From: Sphaerobacter sp.
Lineage (GTDB): Bacteria > Chloroflexota > Chloroflexia > Thermomicrobiales > Thermomicrobiaceae
DNA length: 43,471 bases
Reading direction: 5' to 3'
Assembly: GCA_029961075.1 (NCBI GenBank)
Contig: JASBVL010000040.1
Coordinates: 1-43,471, forward strand
A program made the translations under genes and the position numbers. The notes beneath the pieces are model-generated. The model did not search any database. It had not been told where the DNA came from and saw nothing but the letters and a program-made list of their open reading frames with translations. Position 1 is the first letter of the stretch, and each line of letters begins with the position of its first letter. This document shows, piece after piece, positions 32,825 to 41,335 of this stretch.

Positions 32825-34276
32825 CTAGGACCCCCGCTGATCCCACGGCTGGAGGGGGAACGTCGGCTCCACCGTGGCGACGTCGAACGGGTAGACGGTG
32901 CGATACTCCCCGTTCCGGATCTGCACGATGACGCCGGTGCCCAGAATGTTCTGGTGCTTCTCGTCGAACTTGACGCCCTTCCAGGGCATGATCGTGTCGT
33001 CCGGCCCGAGGTCGGTCGCCTCCAGCGCCTGCCTGATCGCCTCCGGCTCGGTCGAGCCGGCCCGGTTGATCGCGTCGAGCAGGACCATCATGGCGGTGAA
33101 GCCGCGGGCGGGTACGTCGTGCATGTTCTTGCCCGTGGCCTGCTTGTACAACTCGTTGACCTTGGCCGCGACCGGCTTGATCTCGGTGATGTCGATCGAG
33201 AAGGCGGAGCGGGTCGCGATGCCCTCGGCGAAGGCGGCGCCGACCCCCTCGATGAAGGCCGGGTCCGAGTACCCCGCGTCCTGGGCCACGATCATCTTCG
33301 GCAGATAGCCGAGCTGCTTGGCCGTCTCGATCGTGAGGATCGCGTCGTTGGTGTAGGAGGCCGGCGCGAGCACGTCGGCGCCCTGCGACCGCAGCGTCTG
33401 CACCTCGCTGGTGAGCGAGGTGGTGTTGGCCTTGTACTTGACCTCCCCGACGACCTGGAGCCCGTGCGCCTCGGCTTCCGCCTTCAGGGCCGTGGCGCTG
33501 TTGACGCCGAAGTCGGTGTCCTCGTACAGCAGCGAGACCGTCTTGACGTCGGCCCCCTTCTCGTCCGCCATGGCGCGGATGAACGCCATGATCGCCTTCG
33601 AGAAGTCGCCGTCGTGCGGCGAGGTGCGGAAGAACCACCGATAGCCACTCTCGGTCAGCGCCGGCGACGACGACTCGCCGTTCATGAAGGGGATCCCGGC
33701 GCGCTCGGCCACCGCGCTGGCGGTCTTGGTCACCGCGCTCTGGTAGCAGCCGAAGAGCGCGACGACCTTCTCCTGCGTGATCAGCCGCTCCGCCTCGGAC
33801 TGCCCCACCTCGGCCTTGCCCTGGCTGTCCGCGAAGATCAGCTCCACCTTGGCGCCGCCGAGGTTCGGGAGGCCGGCGGTCGCCGCCAGCGGCAGCGCGA
33901 CATCCGGCGTCGCCTCATTGACGATCTTGACGGCGAGCTCCAGCGCCGCCTTCTCATCGATGCCGACGCTGGCGGCCACGCCGCTGAGCGGGAGGATCAC
34001 GCCGATCCGAATCGGCCCTGAGGGTGCGGCCCCGCCTGCGCCGCCCGGGGTCGCGGCCGGCGTGCTGCCCGACGGGGCGCGGGTCGCGGTCGCGCCACCG
34101 GCCGTCGTCGCCGTCGGGGCCGCTCCGCCGCCGTCGTCGCCGACCGACGCCTCGCCGCAGGCCGCCAGCAGACTCATCGTCGGCACGCTCAATCCCGCCG
34201 CGAGCAGCCGCAGCATGCCCCGCCGCGTCAGTCGCCCGCCGAGGACGCCCTCCAGGTGCGCGCGCTCGTGGTCCAT
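32825..34276 (-). CDS. Branched-chain amino acid/amide-type ABC substrate-binding lipoprotein (Tat-type signal)
   Basis: A 483-residue periplasmic-binding protein of the Leu/Ile/Val-amide family. The N-terminus LTRRGMLRLLAAGLSVPTM has a twin-arginine pattern (R18, R19) followed by a lipobox LLAAC (Cys 40), then a Gly/Ala/Thr linker. The mature domain starts GPIRIGVILPLSGVAASVGI and has KVELIFADSQGKAEVGQSEA with ERLITQ, and GCYQSAVTKTASAVAERAGI. ATG 34276 has GAGGGGGAG upstream. It heads the liv genes and should choose the importer's substrate. It lies 93 bases after the DUF1445 gene on the same strand. Confidence 0.93.
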   Translation of the reverse strand: MDHERAHLEGVLGGRLTRRGMLRLLAAGLSVPTMSLLAACGEASVGDDGGGAAPTATTAGGATATRAPSGSTPAATPGGAGGAAPSGPIRIGVILPLSGVAASVGIDEKAALELAVKIVNEATPDVALPLAATAGLPNLGGAKVELIFADSQGKAEVGQSEAERLITQEKVVALFGCYQSAVTKTASAVAERAGIPFMNGESSSPALTESGYRWFFRTSPHDGDFSKAIMAFIRAMADEKGADVKTVSLLYEDTDFGVNSATALKAEAEAHGLQVVGEVKYKANTTSLTSEVQTLRSQGADVLAPASYTNDAILTIETAKQLGYLPKMIVAQDAGYSDPAFIEGVGAAFAEGIATRSAFSIDITEIKPVAAKVNELYKQATGKNMHDVPARGFTAMMVLLDAINRAGSTEPEAIRQALEATDLGPDDTIMPWKGVKFDEKHQNILGTGVIVQIRNGEYRTVYPFDVATVEPTFPLQPWDQRGS

Positions 34277-34369
34277 CTCCCCCTCCTCGCTGTCGATGGT
34301 GCGCGGGCCATCCTGCGCTCGTGCCGCGCTTCCGCTCTCCTCAGCCGTCGCGCCGGTGCGTTGCCGCAC

Positions 34370-35167
34370 TTACCCTGCTGTCAGGGAGGCGACGGGAACA
34401 TCGGTGACGAACATGTGACCGGGGGCGTGGGTGATCATCAGCTCCGGGCGGACGGCCATCGCCACGGCCTGTGGCGTCACGCCGCAGGCCCAGAAGACCG
34501 GCACGTCGCCCGGCTCGATTGCGGGCGGGTCGCCCCAGTCCGGCCGCTCCAGGTCGGCGATGCCCAGCGCCGCCGGGTCCCCGATGTGCACCGGCGCGCC
34601 GTGGACCGCGGGGAAGCGCGCCGTCACCTGGACCGCGCGCACCACCTGCTCGGGCGGCATCGGCCGCATCGAGACGACGAGCGGGCCGGCGAAGCGCCCG
34701 GCCGGGACACAGTCGCGCGTGGTGCGATACATCGGCACGTTGCGCCCGCACCCCAGATGGCGAACGGGGACCCCGGCCTCGACCAGCAGCCCGTCGAAGG
34801 TGAAGGAGCACCCGAGGAGGAACGCGACGAGGTCGTCGCGCCAGAGATCCAGCAGGTCGTCCCGCTCCTCGACCAGTTCCCCATGCCGGTAGACCCGGTA
34901 GCGCGGGACATCGGTGCGCAGATCGGCGCCGGGGGCGACGAGCGCCGGCTCAGGCGAGCCGGGGTCGGTCACGTCGAGCAGCGGGCACGGCTTCGGATTG
35001 CGCTGGCAGAAGACCAGGAAGTCATAGGCCAGGTCGCGGGGCAAGACCACCAGGTTCGCCTGGACATAGCCCGGCGCCAGGCCCGCGGTGTGGCCGCGGA
35101 TCTCTCCGGCGCGGATCGCCTGGCGGATCGCGCTCGGCGACGCCGGTGGCTGCGTCGTCGGTGCCAA
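34370..35167 (-). CDS. DUF1445 family protein (D-glutamate cyclase-like / putative hydro-lyase)
   Basis: A 265-residue member of the DUF1445 family (YcsI-like). The mitochondrial relative DGLUCY turns D-glutamate into 5-oxo-D-proline. Family marks are [36 protein letters not shown] with [49 protein letters not shown] and [14 protein letters not shown]. Start: TTG 35167 has GGGGAGGAG about 7 bases before it and gives a normal N-terminus. ATG 35194 lies upstream in the same frame but without a ribosome site and would place the GGGGAGG inside the gene. It is the first gene of the presumed liv-hyuAB unit, hinting at 5-oxoproline or a related lactam as the pathway intermediate. Confidence 0.85.
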   Translation of the reverse strand: MAPTTQPPASPSAIRQAIRAGEIRGHTAGLAPGYVQANLVVLPRDLAYDFLVFCQRNPKPCPLLDVTDPGSPEPALVAPGADLRTDVPRYRVYRHGELVEERDDLLDLWRDDLVAFLLGCSFTFDGLLVEAGVPVRHLGCGRNVPMYRTTRDCVPAGRFAGPLVVSMRPMPPEQVVRAVQVTARFPAVHGAPVHIGDPAALGIADLERPDWGDPPAIEPGDVPVFWACGVTPQAVAMAVRPELMITHAPGHMFVTDVPVASLTAG

Positions 35168-35496
35168 CCGAGCTCCTCCCCTCACATGACGCATTGAGCG
35201 AATCTGTGCGGCGGCACTGGATCCGGCGTCCATTGGTGGGGTGCGATGCGGTGAACGGGCGCCACGCAGCAGTTCGGCGTGCCACACGCGCAATCGCGCT
35301 CTCTGTCACGGTCAGTTTCACGATAGCACCGTGTTGCCGCCGTCGTCAAGCAGGGACGCGCGTCACGGGGTGCCCGGATGGACGCGCGCCCCGGCCCCGC
35401 GTCGGGAGGCGCGTGCGTAGGTGGCGGCGCTGCGGGTGACGCACCACCACCGCGCCCGTGGCCGGTCGATCAGCCCCTTGCGGAGTGCCGGCGCGC
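35168..35496. other. Gap with the promoter of the liv-hyuAB unit
   Basis: No gene is visible in this 329-base gap. Its right half holds a promoter facing left (35320-35349), and a leader of about 145 bases follows before the DUF1445 start. A short ACATGACGCATTGAG stretch near 35194 resembles one or two heptamer units but is not an array. Confidence 0.6.
35320..35349 (-). promoter_or_regulatory. Candidate sigma-70-type promoter for the DUF1445-liv-hyuAB unit
   Basis: On the minus strand TTGACG (35344-35349) and TATCGT (35320-35325) are separated by 18 bases, matching 5 of 6 and 4 of 6 consensus bases. The start of transcription would be near 35313, about 145 bases before the TTG start at 35167. 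Confidence 0.45.
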
Positions 35497-36486
35497 TCAC
35501 CCGACCAGCCGCGGGCCGATCACCCGCCGGAAGGCCTCCACCTCGGCCCAGGGAAGCTCGTAGCTCGTGGCGGCCGTGTGGGCCGGGAAGAGGAAGACGC
35601 GCGCGACTTCCGCCTCCTCCCGCGCCCGGAGCAGGCGCTCGGCGCAGTACTCCGCCGGCCCGAACAGGCCGAGGAGGTCGCAGATCGTCTCCGCCTGTGC
35701 CTCGCTGATCGCCGACGGGTCGTGCTCCGGTGGGAGGTCGACCCCGGCCTCGCGCAGCCAGTGGAGGGTGGACCGGCTCGGATAGGCGAGCCAGGGCTGG
35801 CCGGGGCGGAACCACTGCCGCGGCCACTGGCGCATCACCGCCCGGTCGCCGACGGCGATCGGCGTGATGAAGATCTCGCGCAGCGTGGCCGGGTCCCGTT
35901 CGGCCCGCGCCGCGCCGGCCGCCAGGTGGGCGCGCGCGGCGCGCACCATGCGCGCGTCAAGCCCGACCAGCATCACCGCGCCGTCGGCGACCTCGCCCGC
36001 CAGCTCCAGCAGGCGCGGGCCGGAGGCCGTCAGCAGCACCGGCGGGGGTGGTACCGGCCGGGTGCGTAGCTGCACCGGCACCCCGTTGAACTCGACCGTC
36101 TCGCCCGCCAGGAGGCGCCGGATGGCCAGCACCGCGCGCCGCAGGTCGGCGAGCGAGGCCCGCCGCTCGCCGGCGCCCTCGACCGAGAGGAACCCGGGCC
36201 CCACGGTGATGAAGCTGCGGCCGGGCGCCAGCTCGGTGAGCGAGGTGGCCAGCGCGGCCAGGACGAGCGGATGGCGGGTGACGGTGTTGGAGGTGACGGG
36301 ATACAGCGCAAGCGTCGATGTCGTGGCGGCGGCCGCGGCGAGCGCGACATAGCAGTCCCGGCCGATGTGGTGGTGGTCGTGGATGCCGACGCCGCGGAAC
36401 CCGGCCGCCTCGCAGCCGCGGATGAAGTCGGTCAGCGCCGGCAGCGGCAGTCCCAAGGGGACCCGGATGTCGACCGCGAGCGTCAT
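35497..36486 (-). CDS. LLM-class (luciferase-like) flavin-dependent oxidoreductase
   Basis: A 329-residue TIM-barrel protein of the luciferase-like F420/FMN oxidoreductase superfamily. It starts MTLAVDIRVPLGLPLPALTD and has FIRGCEAAGFRGVGIHDHHH near residue 25. YPVTSNTVTRHPLVLAALAT and SLTELAPGRSFITVGPGFLS are the LLM marks. LLTASGPRLLELAGEVADGA is the phosphate-binding loop. It most resembles the methylene-tetrahydromethanopterin-reductase-like branch, where F420 is the usual cofactor, but FMN is possible. ATG 36486 has GGGAGGG 6 bases upstream. The substrate is unknown. It may be an independent unit. Confidence 0.88.
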   Translation of the reverse strand: MTLAVDIRVPLGLPLPALTDFIRGCEAAGFRGVGIHDHHHIGRDCYVALAAAAATTSTLALYPVTSNTVTRHPLVLAALATSLTELAPGRSFITVGPGFLSVEGAGERRASLADLRRAVLAIRRLLAGETVEFNGVPVQLRTRPVPPPPVLLTASGPRLLELAGEVADGAVMLVGLDARMVRAARAHLAAGAARAERDPATLREIFITPIAVGDRAVMRQWPRQWFRPGQPWLAYPSRSTLHWLREAGVDLPPEHDPSAISEAQAETICDLLGLFGPAEYCAERLLRAREEAEVARVFLFPAHTAATSYELPWAEVEAFRRVIGPRLVG

Positions 36487-36761
36487 CGCCTGCCCTCCCG
36501 TGCGGCACTCTCCCACCGGACCTGAGCCCGTGTCCCGGTCTCGTCGCTGCGCGCCCAGCATACCCGATCCATGCTGACCCCGCGGGCTCCGTACCCGGTG
36601 GATGATGTACGGCCTCGCGGGTCCGCCCCGTGGTCGACGTGCTCGGGACGATGACGCTCCCTCCCGCGTGCCGTGCCGGCAGGGAATGGGGCAGCAATCC
36701 CGACCAGGGGCAGCGCCGCGCGACGGCGCCCCCACGACGGCCGGCGGCACCAGGGCGTGGC
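36487..36761. other. Short gap upstream of the LLM gene
   Basis: There is no gene in these 275 bases. An imperfect inverted repeat AGCAT...ATGCT (36557-36575) lies about 70 bases upstream of the LLM start and could be an operator. No convincing promoter is visible. Confidence 0.35.
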
Positions 36762-37460
36762 CTAGCGGCCGCGTTGCCGCCGGATGCGGAGTCGCTGCTC
36801 GCGGAAGATGAAGCGGAAGATCGTGTCGCTCGCGTGCTGGTCGAGATCGACGAATCGGCAGCCGAGCTGCCAGCGACGCCGGGGCCCGGCGGGGCGCTCC
36901 TGACACCGTGTCACCTCGACGACGGTGTCGAAGGGCGGCTCCGTCGCCGGGAGGACGAACGCGAGGCGCAGGCGCTCCCCCGGGTCCAGCGGGGCAGTCG
37001 ACGTGAGCCGCACGCCCGTGGCGCTCAGATTGACGATCAGCGCGTCGATGGGCTCCTCACCCTCTGGCGTGATGCGGGCGACGCGTTGCGGCCGGATCTC
37101 GACGTCTAGTCGGACGGCCTCGCGGCGCTGCCGCGGCTGCCAGGGAGTGGAGCGCGCCAGGACGAGGCGTGCGGGCGGGCCGGGAAGCACGCGTTCGACC
37201 ACGGCGGTCGCGACGAGCGGTGCGGCCAGCGGGCGGTCCGCGACGAGGGTCACGGTGGTGCCGGCGAGTCGGGCGAGTGGGGCGGCATCGTCGACGGCGA
37301 CGATCAGCCCGTCCCGCTCCGCGGCCCGCTCGTCGACCTCGCCGGTGAGCCGGCTGATGCCCGCCTCGGTCGGCACCTCGATCGTCACGGTGCGGAAGAA
37401 GCGCGGTAACGGTGATCCGTGCCGGTCCGTCGACTTGGTGCGCTCGGTAATGTTGGCCAT
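36762..37460 (-). CDS. PilZ-domain protein (c-di-GMP receptor, YcgR-like)
   Basis: A 232-residue protein. The N-terminal half (about residues 20-105) looks like the YcgR-type beta-rich regulator domain. The C-terminal half is a PilZ domain with the c-di-GMP motifs RxxxR (R113-x3-R117 in RREAVR) and N/DxSxxG (N144, S146, G149 in NLSATGVRL). Both are intact, so c-di-GMP binding is likely. YcgR-like proteins brake flagella or control exopolysaccharide, but no motility gene is in the window. It may be an orphan c-di-GMP effector. ATG 37460 lacks a strong ribosome site. Confidence 0.88.
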   Translation of the reverse strand: MANITERTKSTDRHGSPLPRFFRTVTIEVPTEAGISRLTGEVDERAAERDGLIVAVDDAAPLARLAGTTVTLVADRPLAAPLVATAVVERVLPGPPARLVLARSTPWQPRQRREAVRLDVEIRPQRVARITPEGEEPIDALIVNLSATGVRLTSTAPLDPGERLRLAFVLPATEPPFDTVVEVTRCQERPAGPRRRWQLGCRFVDLDQHASDTIFRFIFREQRLRIRRQRGR

Positions 37461-37717
37461 TTGATCTGCTTGCCCAAGCTGCGCCGTGCGCTCTGAGGGA
37501 ACACTACCACGTCGCCCGACGACGAGGAAGGGGCGATCGGTGGGATTTTCGGCGTGAGCCCGGGAGGGTGACGCGTGTTCGTGGGTGCCTCCGCGGCTCT
37601 CGCGGGCGGCGCCGCGCATCCCACGCGCGGCCACGCCGTGCCGGCCGGCGACCTCCCGCTCGGGCGGCGCCCGGAGCCACGAGGCCGGTGATGGCTGGCC
37701 GCTCGGGTGGGGCGGGA
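37461..37717. other. Gap between the HTH-GAF regulator and the PilZ gene
   Basis: These 257 bases have no gene. TAGTGT near 37500 on the minus strand could be a -10 box for the PilZ gene but I see no matching -35 box. Confidence 0.3.
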
Positions 37718-38443
37718 TCACTGGCCGGCGGCGGAGTCGGCGCAGGTGGTGAGCTGGTGGACGCGCTCCAGCCGAGCCTCGAGCGCGTCGAGCCGCCGTT
37801 GCTGACTGACCAGGAGCCCGATGTAGAAGGCGATGGTCTCGAGGATCGCGATCTCACTCGGCAGGAAGGGACGATCCCGGCCGCGGGCGATGGCGAGCGC
37901 GCCGAGCGTGCCCTCGTCGGTCCGGAGCGGGACCGCGATCCCGCAGCCCCGCGCCGCCCGGTGTGGGAATGCCTCGCGGTCCGACTCGAAGAGCTCGCTG
38001 TGCCCCTGCATCACGCCGCGGATGACGGCCGCCGGCGGCGCGCTCTCGGCGAGCTGCGCCGCCCGCCACTGCGGGATGCCGAACGAGGTGCACCAGCGCA
38101 GCTCGCGGTGTTCGTCGAGGAGGTACAGCCCCGTGGCGTCGGCGCCGAGCAGCAGCGTCAGGCGGCGGATCGCCTCGCGGAGCAGCAGCGTGGCTGGCCC
38201 ACCGAGCGCCGCCCCGGCACCGGCCCGCTGCGGTGGAGCCGCCTCCAGCGGCAGCGGCTGCCCCTCGCGCCCGCGGTTCAGGAAGCGATCGAGCTCGACC
38301 GGGTCGTAGCGTCGGTGGCCGCCCGGGGTCCGGGCCGGCGCCAGGAGCCCGGCCTCCTCCGCCGCCAACAGCGTCATCCGGCTGACACCCAGGTACTGGC
38401 AGGCCTCGCTCACCGTCAGCAGTCGCCGGCTCGGTCGCGCCAT
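37718..38443 (-). CDS. MerR-like helix-turn-helix / GAF-domain transcription regulator
   Basis: A 241-residue fusion. Residues 8-58 are a MerR/excisionase (BldC-like) DNA-binding domain: LLTVSEACQYLGVSRMTLLA then AEEAGLLAPARTPGGHRRYD. A linker leads to a GAF domain at about residues 84-225 (GADATGLYLLDEHRELRWCT, GHSELFESDREAFP, GIAVPLRTDEGTLGALAIAR). GAF domains bind small ligands or haem/redox cofactors; there are Cys residues at about 117 and 166. It probably senses a metabolite and controls its own gene, the PilZ gene or the divergent SDR operon. The divergent gap holds two palindromes. ATG 38443 is the sensible start (MARPSRRLLTVSEA). Confidence 0.85.
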   Translation of the reverse strand: MARPSRRLLTVSEACQYLGVSRMTLLAAEEAGLLAPARTPGGHRRYDPVELDRFLNRGREGQPLPLEAAPPQRAGAGAALGGPATLLLREAIRRLTLLLGADATGLYLLDEHRELRWCTSFGIPQWRAAQLAESAPPAAVIRGVMQGHSELFESDREAFPHRAARGCGIAVPLRTDEGTLGALAIARGRDRPFLPSEIAILETIAFYIGLLVSQQRRLDALEARLERVHQLTTCADSAAGQ

Positions 38444-38494
38444 CCGTCACCTCCCGGCTGCTCGCGCATCCGGAATCAATGGTGGATCCCGTCA

Positions 38495-38504
38495 AAATCG
38501 ATTT
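38495..38504. promoter_or_regulatory. Palindrome AAATCGATTT in the divergent regulator/SDR gap
   Basis: A perfect 10-base palindrome, 52 bases upstream of the HTH-GAF start and in an AT-rich pocket unlike the surrounding GC-rich DNA. Its place makes it a candidate operator for the MerR-like regulator. Confidence 0.3.
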
Positions 38505-38528
38505 GCACGGTCTAGTTGTCGGTGCTAT

Positions 38529-38541
38529 TGCTACTTTAGCA
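38529..38541. promoter_or_regulatory. Inverted repeat TGCTA-CTT-TAGCA in the divergent gap
   Basis: Perfect 5-base half sites with a 3-base centre, in the same AT-rich pocket as AAATCGATTT. It lies between the regulator (leftward) and the SDR operon (rightward). It could be the operator or part of the divergent promoters; a TATTGC box overlaps it. Confidence 0.35.
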
Positions 38542-38684
38542 GCGATTTCTGTCTAGATCCAGCAGCGCGTCGGCTCGGGCGGGACACACCTACCGCCAAT
38601 CGCGGAGGTGCGTGGCCCGGCGGGACCGGGCGACGACCGGTCGCACCGCCCCCGGGGCGGCGCGGGAGGCTGCGGAGGGCACTG

Positions 38685-39494
38685 GTGGCCACCCCGGACC
38701 TGGAAGGCAAGGTCGTCCTGGTGACGGGAGCCGCTCGCGGCCAGGGGCGCGAGCACGCCCTGGCCCTCGCGCGCGCCGGTGCCAGCATCGCCGCGCTCGA
38801 CATCTGTGCCGATCAGCCGGTGCCGAGCTACCCCCTCGCGACGCGGGCGGAGCTCGCGGCCGTCGTCGCCGAGATCGAGGACCTGGATCGCCGGGCGCTG
38901 GAGCTGGTGGCGGATGTCCGCTCGGCGTCCCAGGTGGCGGCGGCCGTCGCGCGGACCCTGCAGTCCTTCGGCCGGCTCGACATCGTGGTGAACAACGCGG
39001 CCATCGCCGGGAGCGGACCCTTCTGGGAGCTCACCGAGGAGCAGTGGGACGCGGTGGTCGATACCGACCTGAAGGGCGTCTGGCTGGTCAGCAAGTACGC
39101 CACGCCGCACCTGATCGCCCGCCCCGGCGGCCGCATCGTCAACATCTCGTCGACCGCGGGCGTGAAGGGCATGGCCAACTTCGCCCACTACACGGCCGCC
39201 AAGCACGGCGTGGTGGGGCTCACGCGGGCCATGGCAGTCGAGCTGGCGCCTTACGGGGTGACGGTCAACGCGATCCTGCCGGGCGCAGTCGCGTCGCCCA
39301 TGCTCGACGGTCTGGCCGAGGAGCTGGGCGTGACCCCGGCCGATCTCCATCGCGTGTTCCTGCATCAGCAGCTCGTGGAGGAGGTGATCCAGCCGTCGGA
39401 GGTCACGGCGGCGCTGCTCTGGCTGGTGAGCGATGCCGCGCGGCATGTCACCGGACACTGCCTCGCGGTCGATGGGGGCTGGTTGGTCAAGTAG
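38685..39494 (+). CDS. Mycofactocin-coupled-type short-chain dehydrogenase
   Basis: A 269-residue SDR with TGAARGQGREHALALARAGA (about residues 14-33) and an insertion after the second strand (DICADQPVPSYPLATRAELA, about 39-58). The insertion is typical of the mycofactocin-coupled SDR family (TIGR03971-type), whose members keep a tightly bound nicotinamide cofactor reoxidised by mycofactocin. Catalytic residues are in NISSTAGVKG (S156) and HYTAAKHG (Y169, K173). GTG 38685 has GGAGGG 5 bases upstream. It is the first gene of a five-gene plus-strand cluster and ends 12 bases before the CocE-like gene. The substrate, probably an alcohol, is unknown. Confidence 0.88.
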   Translation: MATPDLEGKVVLVTGAARGQGREHALALARAGASIAALDICADQPVPSYPLATRAELAAVVAEIEDLDRRALELVADVRSASQVAAAVARTLQSFGRLDIVVNNAAIAGSGPFWELTEEQWDAVVDTDLKGVWLVSKYATPHLIARPGGRIVNISSTAGVKGMANFAHYTAAKHGVVGLTRAMAVELAPYGVTVNAILPGAVASPMLDGLAEELGVTPADLHRVFLHQQLVEEVIQPSEVTAALLWLVSDAARHVTGHCLAVDGGWLVK

Positions 39495-39506
39495 AGGAGG
39501 GCGCGC

Positions 39507-41252
39507 ATGCAGATCGTCATCGAGAAGAACCTGAAGGTGCCCATGCGCGACGGCGTCGAGCTGGCGACCGACGTCTACCACCCCGACACCCGTGAGCCGA
39601 CCCCGGTGCTGGTGCAGCGGCTCCCCTACAACAAGGAGCTCACGTCCCTCGTCAACTTCTCGCTCGACATCCAGCGCGCGGTGCGGGCCGGCTACACCGT
39701 GGTGGTGCAGGACACGCGCGGCCGGTTCGCCTCCGGTGGGCAGTTCAACCCCTTCTTCCATGAGGCCGAGGACGGCGCCGACACCATCGCCTGGGTGCGG
39801 CGCCAGCCCTGGTCGTCCGGCCGAATCGGCATGGTCGGCGGATCCTACTTCGGCGCCACCCAGTGGCTCGCCGCGACCCAGGCGCCGGAGGGCTTGCTGG
39901 CGCTGGCCCCGTACGTCACCGCGGCCGACTACCACGAGGGCTGGGCCTACCAGGGCGGCGCCTTCGAGCTGGGCTTCAACCTCCACTGGACGCTGCTCTT
40001 CCTGGCGCTCGGCGAGCTCCAGCGCCGGCTGGGCGCGGGCCAGGCGACGCTGGAGGACCTCGGAGCGCTGATCCAGGCGGTCGACCAGAACGATGCGCTG
40101 TTCTGGCGCCTGCCGCTGACCGACATGCCGCCGTTGGAGGGGCTCGCACCCTACTACTTCGACTGGCTGGCCCACCCCGACGAGGACGACTACTGGCGGC
40201 GCATCGCGCCCAAGGAGCACTACGCCAACATCACGGCGCCCGCGCTCAACATCGGCGGCTGGTACGACCTCTTCCTGGGCGGCACGCTGGCCAACTACCG
40301 CGGCATGAAGGAGCGCGGCGGCTCTCCGACCGCTCGCCAGCACCAGCGACTCATCGTCGGCCCCTGGGCCCACGGCGTGGCGGGCGGGGCCTTCAGCGAC
40401 CGCCTCTTCGGAATGATGGCCGGGGCCGACGCCTTCGACCTGACCGGGGTGCAGCTCCGCTGGTTCGACTACTGGCTCAAGGGGCTGGACAACGGGGTCG
40501 ACCGCGAGCGGCCGGTCCGCCTCTTCGTCATGGGCGCGAACATCTGGCGCGAGGAGGACGACTGGCCGCTGCCCGACACGCGCTTCACGCCCTACTACCT
40601 GCACAGCGGCGGGCGGGCCAACAGCGCGGCCGGCGACGGCGTCCTGTCCACCGAGCCGCCCGGCGACGAGCCGGAGGATGTCTATCTCTACGACCCGCGC
40701 AACCCGGTACCGACCGTCGGGGGGCCGACCTTCCTGCCCGGCCTCTTCGTCGGCGCCAATGCCGGGCCGCGTGACCAGCGGGCGGTCGAGGCGCGCGCCG
40801 ATGTGCTCTGCTACACGACCGCCCCGCTCGAGCGCCCGGTGGAGGTCACCGGCCCCGTCGCGCTGGTCCTCTACGCCGCGTCCTCGGCGCTCGACACCGA
40901 CTTCACCGGCAAGCTGGTCGACGTGGCACCCGACGGGCGCGCCACGATCCTGACCGAGGGCATCCTCCGCGCGCGCTACCGCGAGTCGCCGAGCGCGCCG
41001 ACGCTCCTCGAGCCGGGGCGGATCTACGAGCTGCGGCTGGACCTGTGGGCCACGGCCAACGTGTTCGATGTCGGCCACCGCATCCGGCTGGAGGTCTCCA
41101 GCAGCAACTTCCCGCGCTTCGATCGGAACCCGAACACCGGCGGCACGATCGCGGAGGCGAGGGCGGACGACCTGGTGCAGGCGGTCAACCGGGTCTACCA
41201 CGACCGCGCGCACCCCTCGCACCTGATCCTGCCGATCATCGACCGGGCGTGA
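39507..41252 (+). CDS. CocE/NonD-family alpha/beta hydrolase (X-Pro dipeptidyl-peptidase S15-like)
   Basis: A 581-residue serine hydrolase of the CocE/NonD family (cocaine esterase, glutaryl-7-ACA acylase and X-prolyl peptidases). It has RDGVELATDVYHPD, VVVQDTRGRFASGGQFNPFF, the nucleophile elbow GGSYFG (Ser near 112), GGWYDLFLGG (Asp near 254) and GPWAHG (His near 289). The C-terminal beta-sandwich domain follows, with TGPVALVLYAASSALDTDFT then GKLVDVAPDG. Triad spacing agrees with CocE. ATG 39507 has GAGGAGGGCGCGC upstream. It lies between MFT-type SDR genes, 12 bases after the first and 83 before the second, so it may free an alcohol from an ester or amide for them to oxidise. No signal peptide is visible. 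Confidence 0.92.
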   Translation: MQIVIEKNLKVPMRDGVELATDVYHPDTREPTPVLVQRLPYNKELTSLVNFSLDIQRAVRAGYTVVVQDTRGRFASGGQFNPFFHEAEDGADTIAWVRRQPWSSGRIGMVGGSYFGATQWLAATQAPEGLLALAPYVTAADYHEGWAYQGGAFELGFNLHWTLLFLALGELQRRLGAGQATLEDLGALIQAVDQNDALFWRLPLTDMPPLEGLAPYYFDWLAHPDEDDYWRRIAPKEHYANITAPALNIGGWYDLFLGGTLANYRGMKERGGSPTARQHQRLIVGPWAHGVAGGAFSDRLFGMMAGADAFDLTGVQLRWFDYWLKGLDNGVDRERPVRLFVMGANIWREEDDWPLPDTRFTPYYLHSGGRANSAAGDGVLSTEPPGDEPEDVYLYDPRNPVPTVGGPTFLPGLFVGANAGPRDQRAVEARADVLCYTTAPLERPVEVTGPVALVLYAASSALDTDFTGKLVDVAPDGRATILTEGILRARYRESPSAPTLLEPGRIYELRLDLWATANVFDVGHRIRLEVSSSNFPRFDRNPNTGGTIAEARADDLVQAVNRVYHDRAHPSHLILPIIDRA

Positions 41253-41335
41253 GGCCAGAGGGGCAACCGGCGGTTAGGTGGAGGTGGCGACGGCGGGGCC
41301 CCGTCGCCGTCGCCGCGGCGACAGGGAGGTGTGTC

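Noticed and set aside
38513..38532. Plus-strand promoter TTGCAC-N17-TATTGC for the SDR operon
   Set aside because: Both boxes match only about 3 of 6 consensus bases, so it is not listed as a promoter.
38553..41222. Very long minus-strand open frame opposite the SDR and CocE genes
   Set aside because: Its translation is low in hydrophobic order and rich in Arg, Gly, Asp and His as expected for the antisense frame of GC-rich genes, while the plus-strand genes carry full family motifs.
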